From assembly GCA_902789265.1 (NCBI GenBank), contig CADANR010000005.1, positions 1 to 38,968 of the forward strand: 38,968 nucleotides of DNA. Direction: 5' to 3'. The translations under genes were made by a program, and so were the position numbers. The notes under the pieces are model-generated. The model was not told where the DNA came from, ran no database searches, and saw only the letters and a program-made list of their open reading frames with translations. This DNA comes from an uncultured Lachnospiraceae bacterium (GTDB lineage: Bacteria > Bacillota > Clostridia > Lachnospirales > Lachnospiraceae). Within the stretch, counting starts at the first letter, position 1. Every line of letters begins with the position of its first letter. Positions 1 through 8,203 of the stretch are shown in pieces.

Positions 1-951
1 CTCCTGATCGGCAAGTTCTTTCTCGATTCTCTTCAGTTCATGCTGATTCCATATTTTTCTTGTTTGGCGAAGAATGAAAAAAACAGCAATTCCGAGAAGA
101 CATGCACATCCGATTGCAATCAGGCGATAGTTCGGAACAAGACGATAATTTTCCCCGCAGCTTAGTCCCGAAACCGGCAAAGACTCGGGAGCATCGGACA
201 AACCGTAATCATGCTCCGTCCAGTCCGCGTTGCATTTTAGAAAATACCCGTAATAGCCATCCGAATAACCGGTATCGTCAAAGGTCACGTCAATATTGTA
301 CCAGTAATCCCCGAGTTTTACGCGGTTCCACACATGATTGAATCCAAAATCACAGGTTACCGGAATTCCGAGTTCCTGCATGATTAAATAAAAACTGTAG
401 GCATATCCGTTACAGGCGGATTCCCTTCCGTAAAGGCAACTGAAGGCTCCGCCCTTGATATAATTATATTTATTTAAGCGAATCAGATAATCATGCGTTG
501 CCTTGACCTTCGCATAATCACTGTCCAGTTTGTCAATATGCCCTGCGATCTGCTTTACGCGGATTCTTGTAAGCATGGACGCAAAAAAAGACGGCTTGGA
601 GATTTTTACCTTCACCTTATAGAATGCCCCGTCCGGAACATATCTGTAGGTATAATGATGAATCTCCGCACCCATATACATATCCCGGTTAAAGGTTTCG
701 GGAAACACGTTGTTGATGGTATCCTCACTCGGAATCACGGTGCTTTTGAATATAAGCGTCCTCTTTCCGTCAAGTGCGGCATCCACTATAACATCAAGAA
801 TCCCCTGATCCGAGGTTACAGGTGATGAAAGAATGCGGATATGAAAAACAATATGAAAAATAATCAAACCGACAATAAGGATCGGAATGATAAGAAAAAT
901 CACATCATATTTGCGTTTCATCAGATTTCTGCCCTGAAATTCATCTTCCAT
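1..951 (-). CDS. Transglutaminase-like membrane protein (C-terminus off the left edge)
   Basis: The frame is open from an ATG at 951 to base 1 (317 codons seen), so the C-terminus lies outside the window. An N-terminal hydrophobic segment (residues 15-35, rich in Ile and Val) looks like a signal anchor. The core has the papain-like transglutaminase triad order: Cys in SACNGYAYSF, His in FNHVWNRV and Asp in NIDVTFDD. A second membrane segment (LIAIGCACLLGIAVFFIL) follows, then a charged tail. The enzyme core is therefore predicted outside the membrane between two anchors. Such proteins are usually cross-linkers or peptidases of cell-surface substrates; the substrate is unknown. No good ribosome site precedes codon 1. 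Met11 at 921 (MKRKYDVIF) is an alternative start with a weak AGGG upstream. It is divergent from the tRNA gene. Confidence 0.75.
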   Translation of the reverse strand, partial: MEDEFQGRNLMKRKYDVIFLIIPILIVGLIIFHIVFHIRILSSPVTSDQGILDVIVDAALDGKRTLIFKSTVIPSEDTINNVFPETFNRDMYMGAEIHHYTYRYVPDGAFYKVKVKISKPSFFASMLTRIRVKQIAGHIDKLDSDYAKVKATHDYLIRLNKYNYIKGGAFSCLYGRESACNGYAYSFYLIMQELGIPVTCDFGFNHVWNRVKLGDYWYNIDVTFDDTGYSDGYYGYFLKCNADWTEHDYGLSDAPESLPVSGLSCGENYRLVPNYRLIAIGCACLLGIAVFFILRQTRKIWNQHELKRIEKELADQE

Positions 952-996
952 AAATTAATCGTATAAATCAATCGTCAATCAATTCTCAACTTTTCC

Positions 997-1026
997 TTGA
1001 CAAGAACACTCTTTTCTTACTATAAT
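997..1026 (+). promoter_or_regulatory. Sigma-A promoter of the tRNA-Pro gene
   Basis: TTGACA at 997-1002 and TATAAT at 1021-1026 are both perfect consensus boxes, separated by 18 bases. Transcription would start about 30 bases before the tRNA at 1063. The short precursor leader contains a small CGGGT/ACCCG hairpin. Confidence 0.75.
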
Positions 1027-1062
1027 AATCAACGCGGGTCAAATAAACCCGTAATAAATAAT

Positions 1063-1137
1063 CGGGGTGTGGCTCAGTTTGGCTAGAGCGCTGCCTTAGG
1101 GAGGCAGAGGTCGCAAGTTCGAATCTTGTCACTCCGA
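1063..1137 (+). tRNA. tRNA-Pro (anticodon AGG)
   Basis: The full cloverleaf can be drawn. The acceptor stem CGGGGTG pairs with CACTCCG (one G-T wobble). The D arm lies within GGCTCAGTTTGGCTAGAGC. The anticodon stem CTGCC/GGCAG closes the seven-base loop TTAGGGA, and the T arm is GCAAG-TTCGAAT-CTTGT. Loop position 33 is T and positions 34-36 are AGG, reading CCU (proline). The CGGGGTGT start is typical of bacterial tRNA-Pro. The discriminator base is A and the 3' CCA is not encoded (ATTT follows), so it must be added by nucleotidyltransferase. Confidence 0.93.
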
Positions 1138-1176
1138 TTTTTTTTATCATTTTTCTCAATATTCTGCATAATTTGT

Positions 1177-1210
1177 AAAAAAACCAAGGATTTAGCGCCT
1201 TGGTTTTTTT
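1177..1210. terminator. Bidirectional intrinsic terminator
   Basis: Arms 1177-1189 and 1198-1210 are perfect inverted complements (seven A, CCAAGG; CCTTGG, seven T) around an 8-base loop. It has U-tracts in both directions, so it can end the tRNA transcript on the plus strand and the CpXC gene transcript arriving on the minus strand. Confidence 0.85.
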
Positions 1211-1237
1211 GATTAAATCATCTTATCTGCAATCTTC

Positions 1238-1945
1238 TTACGAGATCGTAATCTTTAAATCCCCGCCGACCGAACCGGATAAAAGTTCTCCCATCGTGCG
1301 ATTACTCATCTGCTTCATGGCCCAGGCCTGATCGATGAAGACCTCCCCGCCACGGAGCGGATCCGAAACTTCCGGGAAAGCTCCTTTCATATGGTTATAA
1401 ACCGCCATATCGAAAGTTGTGGAGATTTCACCTTCTTTGGTACTGAACGCAATATAGAAAATTCCGTCCTTGCCGTAAATATAAATCCATTCTGCTTCCA
1501 GATCCGGGAATTCCGCCTCAAACTTCGTTAAATAATATAACTTGGAAAGCTCCATATAACGGTCATCCAGATTGGCATCGAATATTGCGATTTTTTCGCG
1601 AAGCTGACGTTTCCTTCTGACAACGCGGTATAAGTATTTCCCCTTAAGGTCATCCGCAACATCGTAGATTCCGCGTCCCAGGAACATGTCCGCAACCTTC
1701 TTTGCTTCTGCTTCCTTGCGCTTGTAATATATCATGATCTTTTTGTTCATATCATGATATAAAAGACCGTAGTCAAAAGTCACACGGGCATTACAATGCG
1801 GGCAGGTGTAATCAAAAAGCGAAAGGTTTTTTAATTTCCCGGTCAGCTCCGGATCCTGCACGGAATTGATACTGCTGTAGACATTAAACTTTCCCGCCCC
1901 CTGACACTTCGGACAGGTAACGTTTTTTTCAATAACTTTTTCCAT
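1238..1945 (-). CDS. CpXC domain protein
   Basis: A 235-residue protein with two zinc-ribbon-like knuckles, CPKC (residues 11-14) and CPHC (48-51), about 35 residues apart near the N-terminus. This is the signature of the CpXC family. The rest is a basic, helical mid-region followed by an alpha/beta C-terminal part with no motif I recognise. The function of the family is not established. The start chosen is the ATG at 1945: an upstream in-frame GTG at 1951 lies inside the AGGAG ribosome site (1951-1955) and is unlikely to be used. The gene is 15 bases downstream of a Cys/Lys-rich miniprotein gene, in line with aspartokinase and homoserine dehydrogenase, so it may be carried on the tail of that transcript. 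Confidence 0.8.
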   Translation of the reverse strand: MEKVIEKNVTCPKCQGAGKFNVYSSINSVQDPELTGKLKNLSLFDYTCPHCNARVTFDYGLLYHDMNKKIMIYYKRKEAEAKKVADMFLGRGIYDVADDLKGKYLYRVVRRKRQLREKIAIFDANLDDRYMELSKLYYLTKFEAEFPDLEAEWIYIYGKDGIFYIAFSTKEGEISTTFDMAVYNHMKGAFPEVSDPLRGGEVFIDQAWAMKQMSNRTMGELLSGSVGGDLKITIS

Positions 1946-1960
1946 AGTCACTCCTCAGAG

Positions 1961-2200
1961 TTAATGTTTCTTTTTTTTGAATTTCTTTGTCACTTTGAAT
2001 ATTTTCAAAAGACCGAATACTGCAATTCCGCCCCATGCAAAAGCAAGAGAATATTTCAGTGCTTTTCCGGGAATGGATTTCTTAATACTCTTCGGTGCAA
2101 CCAGCTGGAAACAGGTGATTAATGCAAGAATCGGTATTACCGGTAATTTCTTCTTATGTTTGCACTTGCAACCACCTTTTGAACATTTACACTTCTTCAT
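1961..2200 (-). CDS. Small Cys/Lys-rich membrane protein
   Basis: A 79-residue protein preceded by a GGGGG ribosome site. The N-terminus has four cysteines (4, 6, 11, 13) in a lysine-rich stretch, then a hydrophobic segment (about 19-36), a basic loop, a second membrane-like segment (about 48-69) and a very basic end (KKFKKKKH). The C-x-C...C-x-C spacing could bind a metal. I do not recognise the family. It lies between aspartokinase and the CpXC gene on the same strand. The paired cysteines in both small-protein neighbours suggest, as inference only, a shared redox or metal-related role. Confidence 0.65.
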   Translation of the reverse strand: MKKCKCSKGGCKCKHKKKLPVIPILALITCFQLVAPKSIKKSIPGKALKYSLAFAWGGIAVFGLLKIFKVTKKFKKKKH

Positions 2201-2292
2201 CTTAAATACCCCCTGTCTTTATAGTTTTTTGTAACCCTGTTTTACTTAAATTATCCTTAAAAATATTTTCTTTAGCTGTTTATTCTCAGTAT

Positions 2293-3504
2293 TTATGCCT
2301 CATCCAGACCGAAAATGTCATGAATTGCATTTGCGGCTCTGTCAGCGTCTTTTACGTCAATTAAAACGGTAACGCGGATTTCGGAAGTGGAAATCATCTT
2401 AATGTTGATGTGCTCGTTGTAGAGGCATTCGAACATCTTTGCAGCAACACCGGGGTTGCTCATCATTCCGGCACCTACGATGGATACCTTGCAGACATTC
2501 TTCTCGATTTCAACATGCTCATAGTTAAGACGGGATTTGTTATCCTCCAAAACCTTCAGTGCATCATCACCGAAATTTCCGTCAACGGTAAAGGAAATAT
2601 CCTTGGTATCGCCGCGTCCTACGGACTGCAGAATCATATCCACGTTTACGTTTGCCTTTGCCAATGCATCGAATACGCGGAATGCAATACCCGGCTTATC
2701 TTCCAGTCCCACAAGGGAAATTCTCTCTGCGCTCTTATCTACGGCTACGCCGCTAACCAACATTTTCTCCACTTTAACATCCTCCTTAACAACGGTTCCT
2801 TCCTCATTGGTAAGGGAAGAACGAACCACTAATTCAACACCGTATTTCTTAGCCATTTCAACCGAACGGTTATGTAATACTCCCGCACCTAAGGTTGCCA
2901 AATCAAGCATTTCATCATAGGTAATTTCGGAAAGTTTTCTCGCTCTGGTAACAATTCTCGGATCTGCGGTATAAACGCCGTCCACATCCGTATAAATCTC
3001 GCATTTGTCCGCATGAAGCGCTGCAGCAAGTGCAACAGCCGTTGTATCGGAACCGCCGCGTCCGAGCGTGGTATAATCATCATATTTGTTCACGCCCTGG
3101 AAACCGGTAATTACAACGATTCTCTTGGAATCCAGTTCATGTCTGATACGCTCGGTATCAATTCTTTTCAGTCTTGCATTTCCGTATGCAGAAGTGGTAT
3201 GCATCTGGACCTGAAATGCATTTAAGGATACCGACGGAACGCCGAGTACATCCATTGCCATGCACATTAAAGCAACGGAAGTCTGCTCTCCGGTGGTCAT
3301 TAACATATCCAGCTCTCTTCTGGACGGGTTGGGGTTGATGTCCCTTGCCATGGCAATCAGTTCGTCCGTCATTTTTCCCATTGCGGATAAAACGACTACC
3401 ACTTCATTTCCGTTTTTGTAATCTTCGATGACCCTTCTTGCCACATTGTAGATTCTCTCTTTGTTGGCAACGCTGGTCCCTCCGAATTTCTTTACAACTA
3501 ACAT
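2293..3504 (-). CDS. lysC: Aspartate kinase
   Basis: A 403-residue monofunctional aspartokinase that phosphorylates L-aspartate with ATP, the first step to lysine, threonine, methionine and diaminopimelate. The N-terminal amino-acid kinase domain carries the KFGGTS motif (6-11), the TTGEQ and GRGGSDT substrate/nucleotide loops, and YTDVDGV. Residues about 265-403 form two ACT domains that normally mediate feedback inhibition by lysine and/or threonine. Length fits the Bacillus LysC/DapG class. A consensus AGGAGG precedes the ATG. It lies 71 bases downstream of the homoserine dehydrogenase gene, so both enzymes of the aspartate branch are probably co-expressed. Which end product inhibits it cannot be read from the sequence. 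Confidence 0.96.
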   Translation of the reverse strand: MLVVKKFGGTSVANKERIYNVARRVIEDYKNGNEVVVVLSAMGKMTDELIAMARDINPNPSRRELDMLMTTGEQTSVALMCMAMDVLGVPSVSLNAFQVQMHTTSAYGNARLKRIDTERIRHELDSKRIVVITGFQGVNKYDDYTTLGRGGSDTTAVALAAALHADKCEIYTDVDGVYTADPRIVTRARKLSEITYDEMLDLATLGAGVLHNRSVEMAKKYGVELVVRSSLTNEEGTVVKEDVKVEKMLVSGVAVDKSAERISLVGLEDKPGIAFRVFDALAKANVNVDMILQSVGRGDTKDISFTVDGNFGDDALKVLEDNKSRLNYEHVEIEKNVCKVSIVGAGMMSNPGVAAKMFECLYNEHINIKMISTSEIRVTVLIDVKDADRAANAIHDIFGLDEA

Positions 3505-3575
3505 TTTTTCCTCCTAAAACTCTATATTTCCCCCGTCATTATATTCACTGACAATTTACAGCCTTCCGTAAATCC

Positions 3576-4781
3576 TTACTTAATACGGATAAACTTCACT
3601 GCATCCTTAAGGCTTTCGTATTTCTTAAGGAATTCTCCCTCGGTCATTCTGCCGGTTACCAACGCAAACTCTCCGGTAATTCCGTCTTTACCGATTACCT
3701 TCGCATCTGCGAAAAGCTCGTTATAATTGCTGTTTTCCGGATTTCCGTTTATTCTGACAAAATAGCCGAATTCCAATTCATTCTTGTCACTTAAATCCAC
3801 CTTTTCATCAGACCATTTAACGGCGGATGCTTTGCCGATGGTCTTTGCTTCTTCCACGACATCGGAAACCACGGCACTTGCGGTCGGAAGTTTTCCTGCG
3901 CCTCTTCCGTAAAACATAACCTGATCCACCATGTTGCCGTGTACTAAAATGCCGTTAAACACGTCATTCACGGCATATAAAGGATTCTCGGGAGATAACA
4001 TAAACGGTGCAACGAGTGCGTACTTCTTCCCTCCGATTTCCTTACACATTCCGAGAAGCTTAATGTTCATTCCAAGCTCTGCGGCATAGGCGAAATCCCT
4101 GCTGTCAATGGCGGAAATTCCCTCGGTATAGATATCTTCGTAATTTACTGTCTTCTGATAGTTTAAGGATGCAAGAATTGCAATCTTGCGGCATGCATCG
4201 TATCCTTCCACATCCGCTTCGGGATTGCGCTCTGCATATCCTTTTTCCTGTGCTTCCTTTAAGACATCCGCATAATCCGAACCTTCTTTGTCCATCTTGG
4301 TAAGCATATAGTTTGTGGTACCGTTTAAGATACCCGTGATTTCATCGATTTTTTCAGCGGTCAGGCAGTCAAGTAAAGGTCTTAAAATCGGAATACCGCC
4401 ACCTACGCTTGCTTCAAACAAATACTTGCAGTTATGCTCTTTTGCAATCCGTAAAAGTTCGGGGCCGTGTGCCGCAACCAGTTCCTTATTGGAAGTACAT
4501 ACACTCTTTCCGGCTTCTAACAGGCTTTTTGTAAACTCGTATGCAGGCTTTAAGCCACCCATGGTTTCGCATACAATCTTTACTTCTTTATCTTCCAAAA
4601 TACGGTTGAAGTCATTCGTGATCAGATCCTCGTGAGCATCTCCCGGAAATGTACGGATATCCAGGATATACTTGACTTCAATCTCCTCGCCGACACGGGA
4701 AGCGATTGCATCCTTATTCTCAAAAAGAACATCCACAACTCCGCCGCCGACGGTGCCGTATCCCAAAACTGCTGCTTTCAT
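3576..4781 (-). CDS. hom: Homoserine dehydrogenase
   Basis: A 401-residue NAD(P)-dependent enzyme reducing aspartate semialdehyde to homoserine on the way to threonine and methionine. It opens with a Rossmann nucleotide-binding loop (LGYGTVGGGVV). It contains the catalytic-core segments ASVGGGIPILRPL, NGTTNYMLT and EADVEGYDACRK. It ends with about 60 residues resembling an ACT domain, as in Bacillus Hom. The start is placed at the ATG at 4781, not 30 bases upstream, because AAGGAG sits 9 bases before it (4791-4796) and the extra ten residues are not family-like. It is the first gene of the hom-lysC unit. No thrB or thrC lies in the window. Confidence 0.96.
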   Translation of the reverse strand: MKAAVLGYGTVGGGVVDVLFENKDAIASRVGEEIEVKYILDIRTFPGDAHEDLITNDFNRILEDKEVKIVCETMGGLKPAYEFTKSLLEAGKSVCTSNKELVAAHGPELLRIAKEHNCKYLFEASVGGGIPILRPLLDCLTAEKIDEITGILNGTTNYMLTKMDKEGSDYADVLKEAQEKGYAERNPEADVEGYDACRKIAILASLNYQKTVNYEDIYTEGISAIDSRDFAYAAELGMNIKLLGMCKEIGGKKYALVAPFMLSPENPLYAVNDVFNGILVHGNMVDQVMFYGRGAGKLPTASAVVSDVVEEAKTIGKASAVKWSDEKVDLSDKNELEFGYFVRINGNPENSNYNELFADAKVIGKDGITGEFALVTGRMTEGEFLKKYESLKDAVKFIRIK

Positions 4782-4876
4782 GAAACTACTCTCCTTAACG
4801 CTGCGATTCACTGTAATCGCTTTATTTCCATATTATTCTTTATCTGAATCTTATCTCTTCAATTTTATACCAATTA

Positions 4877-5515
4877 TTATAATCGGCTTTCTCCCGCATT
4901 CTGTGTTGCATCTTCCACAACAGACATTCTGCGCATCTGCTCAAGGAATGTTCTGATTCGGTTCATATAATTCGCCTCATCAAACTCCTCTTTCGCATAC
5001 TCTTCTTCCAGAATTCCTTTCATGGTAAAAAATACCGTCATATCAAAGATGTCCTTGTCCACATAAGATGCAAAGCACTCCCGGTTCACGGAATCGTATG
5101 CGGCCTGAATTTTATCATTATAAAGAGTGATATAATCGCCGACCGCCTCTAAAGCCTCAGGGCTGTTTTCTTTGCCGAGTGCGGATAAAAAGAGAGGCAC
5201 ATACGGATAGGATTTGCGCACAAGCATCTTCACCTCTTCAATGCCGTAGGTCGTATCGAAGAAGTCCGTGGAATCCGCGTTAAAGCTTGCGGACAGTTCC
5301 ATATTCATATACTTGATTGCGTAGTCTACCACGAACGTGTAAAGACCGATCTTATTATCGAAATAGTGGAACCACAGGCCCTTGCTGACGCCCGCTTCCT
5401 TTACCATTTCGTCCGTTGATGCTCTTTGATATCCGTTTATAGCAAAAACCTTCATCGCACCGTTAATCATGCGATCCTGTTTTTCTTTTTTCAGATCAAA
5501 AAATTTCTCGTTCAT
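4877..5515 (-). CDS. TetR/AcrR family transcriptional regulator
   Basis: A 212-residue one-component repressor. The N-terminal ~60 residues are a typical TetR helix-turn-helix (AINGYQRASTDEMVKEAGVSKGLWFHYFDNK shown in part: GVSKGLWFHYF is the recognition-helix region). The C-terminal helical domain would bind an unknown ligand and form dimers. AAGGA precedes the ATG. Upstream, between the -10 box and the start, is an inverted repeat (5536-5550) well placed for autorepression. No transporter or enzyme is divergently paired with it except the YtxH-like gene at 5737; hom lies 95 bases downstream. Its regulon is therefore uncertain. Confidence 0.92.
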   Translation of the reverse strand: MNEKFFDLKKEKQDRMINGAMKVFAINGYQRASTDEMVKEAGVSKGLWFHYFDNKIGLYTFVVDYAIKYMNMELSASFNADSTDFFDTTYGIEEVKMLVRKSYPYVPLFLSALGKENSPEALEAVGDYITLYNDKIQAAYDSVNRECFASYVDKDIFDMTVFFTMKGILEEEYAKEEFDEANYMNRIRTFLEQMRRMSVVEDATQNAGESRL

Positions 5516-5535
5516 CTGTCATTTTCCTTCTGTAT

Positions 5536-5586
5536 TGACTTTTTCGGTCACACTAGATAATAGCACAAATTCCCCGTATAGCGCAA
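5536..5586 (-). promoter_or_regulatory. Promoter and candidate operator of the tetR gene
   Basis: On the minus strand TTGCGC (5586-5581), 18 bases, TATTAT (5562-5557) form a plausible promoter. Just downstream is TGAC-N7-GTCA (5536-5550), an inverted repeat of a size and form common for TetR-family operators. It is located between the expected transcription start and the ATG. On the plus strand the same bases include TTGACT (5535-5540) and TAATAG (5558-5563), a possible outward promoter toward the YtxH-like gene. Confidence 0.45.
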
Positions 5587-5736
5587 TTCTTTTTGTCCTT
5601 GTTTTTGAATTTTTTATGAAAAATTATTTTCCTGCTTTTTTCCCTTCCATTTACGCTCTTTTTGGAGTAAAATGGTATGCGTATGGTTTAGCCATAGACT
5701 ATAAAAGAATCAGAAATGAATTGTTGGAGGCTGGAT

Positions 5737-6207
5737 ATGAAAAGTACAACGAAATTAATCCTGGCAGGTCTCGGTACCGCCGCAGTTTGTGCAGGTGTTT
5801 ACTATGTAGTAAAGAACAAAGACAAATTTTTAAAGAGTGAAGAAATTATCAATCCCGACGGAACCACTGATAAAAGAACCTATGTAGTTCTTGATGTAGA
5901 CGGAGCCAAGAAGAAAGCTACCGATACGATCCAGAAGGGCAAAGAAAAGGCTCAGGACACCTGGAAAAAGGTTGAGACCGGTGCAAAGGATACCTGGGGA
6001 AAGGTAACCGGCAAGGGCAAAGAAGAAATGGAAGTTGATGTGGAAAACATCGTGGATTCCGATGAAATCTTAGAAGCTGCCGATGAAGCAAGTGAAGCTG
6101 TTGCAGATGCAGTTGACGAAGCACTCGACAAAGCAAAAGAAACTGCCGGAAAAGCAAAAGAAGCTGTACAGGATGCAATTGAAAATGCAGCTCCCGCAGA
6201 AGCATAA
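5737..6207 (+). CDS. YtxH-like membrane-anchored helical protein
   Basis: A 156-residue protein starting at the ATG at 5737, which has GGAGG 6 bases upstream; an in-frame ATG 21 bases earlier lacks a site. One membrane segment (residues about 8-24, LAGLGTAAVCAGVYYVV) is followed by a short linker. Then come about 110 residues of charged, Ala/Lys/Glu-rich amphipathic helix with repeated KAK/GKEKA/TWKKV heptad-like units and no cysteine. This resembles YtxH/LEA-like stress proteins of Firmicutes. No catalytic motif is seen. The gene is monocistronic: its own upstream region is on one side and a strong terminator at 6236 on the other. Confidence 0.8.
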   Translation: MKSTTKLILAGLGTAAVCAGVYYVVKNKDKFLKSEEIINPDGTTDKRTYVVLDVDGAKKKATDTIQKGKEKAQDTWKKVETGAKDTWGKVTGKGKEEMEVDVENIVDSDEILEAADEASEAVADAVDEALDKAKETAGKAKEAVQDAIENAAPAEA

Positions 6208-6235
6208 ATCTTTACTATACGAAACTGACTGCTGT

Positions 6236-6265
6236 CCCACCGCATTGCGGTGGGATTTCTTTTTC
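6236..6265 (+). terminator. Intrinsic terminator of the YtxH-like gene
   Basis: CCCACCGC and GCGGTGGG (8-bp GC-rich stem, 3-base loop) are followed by ATTTCTTTTT. Confidence 0.88.
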
Positions 6266-6276
6266 CTACTCCGTTC

Positions 6277-6305
6277 TTTTCAATAAGGTAACGTTGTGAT
6301 ATAAT
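6277..6305 (+). promoter_or_regulatory. Promoter of glnS
   Basis: An extended -10 element (TGA directly before TATAAT at 6300-6305) has a weak -35 (TTTTCA, 6277-6282) at 17 bases. The leader to the ATG at 6420 is about 105 bases. I looked for a T-box stem I or a T-box sequence and saw none. Confidence 0.5.
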
Positions 6306-6419
6306 ATAGTGTCGTTTTGTGGCTTAAGACAACTTCTTTTTCCCGGAATCCGTCTTCAAGATACACCGGCACCTGAATCAAAGAAAAAATATAATATATA
6401 AAAGCATGAGGAATACAAC

Positions 6420-8132
6420 ATGGATGAGAAGAATTTAAACAACGCTCCCGCAGAGGGAGAAGAAGAAAAGAAAGAAGTCGTATCAAGAAACTTCATTGAA
6501 GTGGAAATCGACAGGGACTTAGCGGAAGGTGTTTATGATACCGTACATACCCGCTTCCCGCCGGAACCGAACGGCTATCTGCATATCGGTCATGCGAAGA
6601 GCATTCTTTTAAACTACGGTCTTGCACAGAAATACGGCGGCAAGTTTAACATGCGTTTTGATGATACGAATCCGACCAAGGAAAAAGTGGAATTCGTCAA
6701 TTCCCAGCTTGAAGACATCAAATGGCTCGGCGCAGACTGGGAAGACAGATTATTCTTCGCTTCCGACTATTTTCCTCAAATGTATGAAGCTGCAGTCAAG
6801 CTGATCAAAAAAGGAAAAGCATATGTTTCGGATCTTACCGCGGATGAAATCCGTGAATACCGCGGAACTTTAACGGAAGCCGGCAAGGAAGATCCGTATT
6901 CAAAGAGAAGCATTGAAGAAAACCTTGCTTTATTCGAAGAAATGAAATCCGGCGTGATTGAAGACGGCGCAAGAGTCCTTCGTGCACGTATCGATATGGC
7001 ATCTCCGAATATGAACATGCGTGATCCGGTTATCTACCGCGTGGCTCATATGACTCATCACAGAACCGGCGATACCTGGTGCATTTATCCGATGTATGAT
7101 TTTGCACATCCGATTGAGGATGCCATCGAAGGCATTACACATTCCATCTGCACCCTGGAATTCGAAGATCACAGACCGCTTTACGACTGGGTTGTAAGAG
7201 AACTTGAATATCCTCATCCGCCCAGACAGATTGAGTTTGCAAAATTATATTTAAACAATGTAGTTACAGGAAAGCGTTATATTAAGAAGCTCGTGGAAGA
7301 CGGTATTGCCGACGGCTGGGATGATCCCCGTTTGGTATCCGTATCCGCTCTCCGCCGCCGCGGCTATACACCCGAATCCATTAAAATGTTCGTGGAACTC
7401 TGCGGTGTTTCCAAAGCACAGTCCGTAGCGGATATGGGAATGCTTGAATACTGCATCCGTGAAGATCTCAAATTAAAACGTCCGCGTATGATGGCAATTC
7501 TGGATCCGATCAAGCTCGTTATCGACAACTATCCGGAAGGACAGACAGAAATGCTCACTGCTGCCAACAACCTTGAAAACGAAGCACTCGGTGAACGTGA
7601 GATTCCGTTCGGACGCGAGTTATACATTGAACGCGATGATTTTATGGAAGAGCCTGTAAAGAAATATTTCCGCCTCTTCCCCGGCAATGAAGTCCGCTTA
7701 ATGAATGCATATTTCGTAACCTGCACCGGCTGTGAAAAAGACGAAAACGGAAATGTAACCGTTGTTCACTGCACCTACGATCCCGAAACCAAATCCGGTT
7801 CCGGTTTCAATGCAAGAAAAGTAAAAGGAACCATCCACTGGGTATATGCTCCGACCGCAAAGCAGGTGGAGGTAAGACTTTTCGAGAATATCATCGACGA
7901 AGAAAAAGGTGTTTACGATAAAGAGACCGGTGAAATCAATTTAAACCCGAACTCCAAGAAAGTCATTCAGGCTTATGCAGAGCCTGCTCTTGCCGAAGCC
8001 AAAGCATATGAAAGTTTCCAGTTCGTACGTAACGGATTCTTCTGTGTGGATTACAAGGATTCCAAAGAAGGCGCGCCGGTATTCAACCGGATTGTAAGCC
8101 TTAAGAGTTCCTTTGTATTGCCTAAAAACTGA
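6420..8132 (+). CDS. glnS: Glutaminyl-tRNA synthetase
   Basis: A 570-residue class Ib aminoacyl-tRNA synthetase charging tRNA-Gln. The HIGH motif is at 55-58 (YLHIGHAKS). GlnRS-specific blocks follow: RFDDTNP (80-86), the [14 protein letters not shown] region (244-257) and WDDPRL with [11 protein letters not shown]. The KMSKS loop appears as VTGKR (282-286), a variant of the MSKR form. The C-terminal half is the two-barrel anticodon-binding domain, with [12 protein letters not shown] and VRLFENI. Length matches bacterial GlnRS (about 550-570), with an extra acidic N-terminal tail of about 20 residues. GAGGAA precedes the ATG. GlnRS rather than GluRS is supported by the DDTNP and [10 protein letters not shown] blocks. 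Confidence 0.96.
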   Translation: MDEKNLNNAPAEGEEEKKEVVSRNFIEVEIDRDLAEGVYDTVHTRFPPEPNGYLHIGHAKSILLNYGLAQKYGGKFNMRFDDTNPTKEKVEFVNSQLEDIKWLGADWEDRLFFASDYFPQMYEAAVKLIKKGKAYVSDLTADEIREYRGTLTEAGKEDPYSKRSIEENLALFEEMKSGVIEDGARVLRARIDMASPNMNMRDPVIYRVAHMTHHRTGDTWCIYPMYDFAHPIEDAIEGITHSICTLEFEDHRPLYDWVVRELEYPHPPRQIEFAKLYLNNVVTGKRYIKKLVEDGIADGWDDPRLVSVSALRRRGYTPESIKMFVELCGVSKAQSVADMGMLEYCIREDLKLKRPRMMAILDPIKLVIDNYPEGQTEMLTAANNLENEALGEREIPFGRELYIERDDFMEEPVKKYFRLFPGNEVRLMNAYFVTCTGCEKDENGNVTVVHCTYDPETKSGSGFNARKVKGTIHWVYAPTAKQVEVRLFENIIDEEKGVYDKETGEINLNPNSKKVIQAYAEPALAEAKAYESFQFVRNGFFCVDYKDSKEGAPVFNRIVSLKSSFVLPKN

Positions 8133-8155
8133 TTGATTTGTACAAATACAAAAAG

Positions 8156-8187
8156 CGGTCAGCTCCTGCGGAGCTGACCGTTTTTTT
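8156..8187. terminator. Bidirectional terminator between glnS and the protease gene
   Basis: An 11-bp perfect stem (CGGTCAGCTCC/GGAGCTGACCG) with a 3-base loop. Seven T follow on the plus strand, and CTTTTTG follows on the minus strand, so it can serve both converging genes. Confidence 0.88.
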
Positions 8188-8203
8188 AATTCATTTTCTC
8201 AGT

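Noticed and set aside
2410..2832. A 140-codon plus-strand frame opposite aspartokinase
   Set aside because: It is fully contained in lysC on the other strand, without a ribosome site or family-like sequence.
5469..5840. A 123-codon plus-strand frame spanning the tetR upstream region
   Set aside because: It overlaps the TetR N-terminus and the YtxH-like gene in other frames and contains the promoter region; no ribosome site.
6306..6419. T-box riboswitch in front of glnS
   Set aside because: No T-box motif, stem I or antiterminator/terminator pair could be found in the ~105-base leader.
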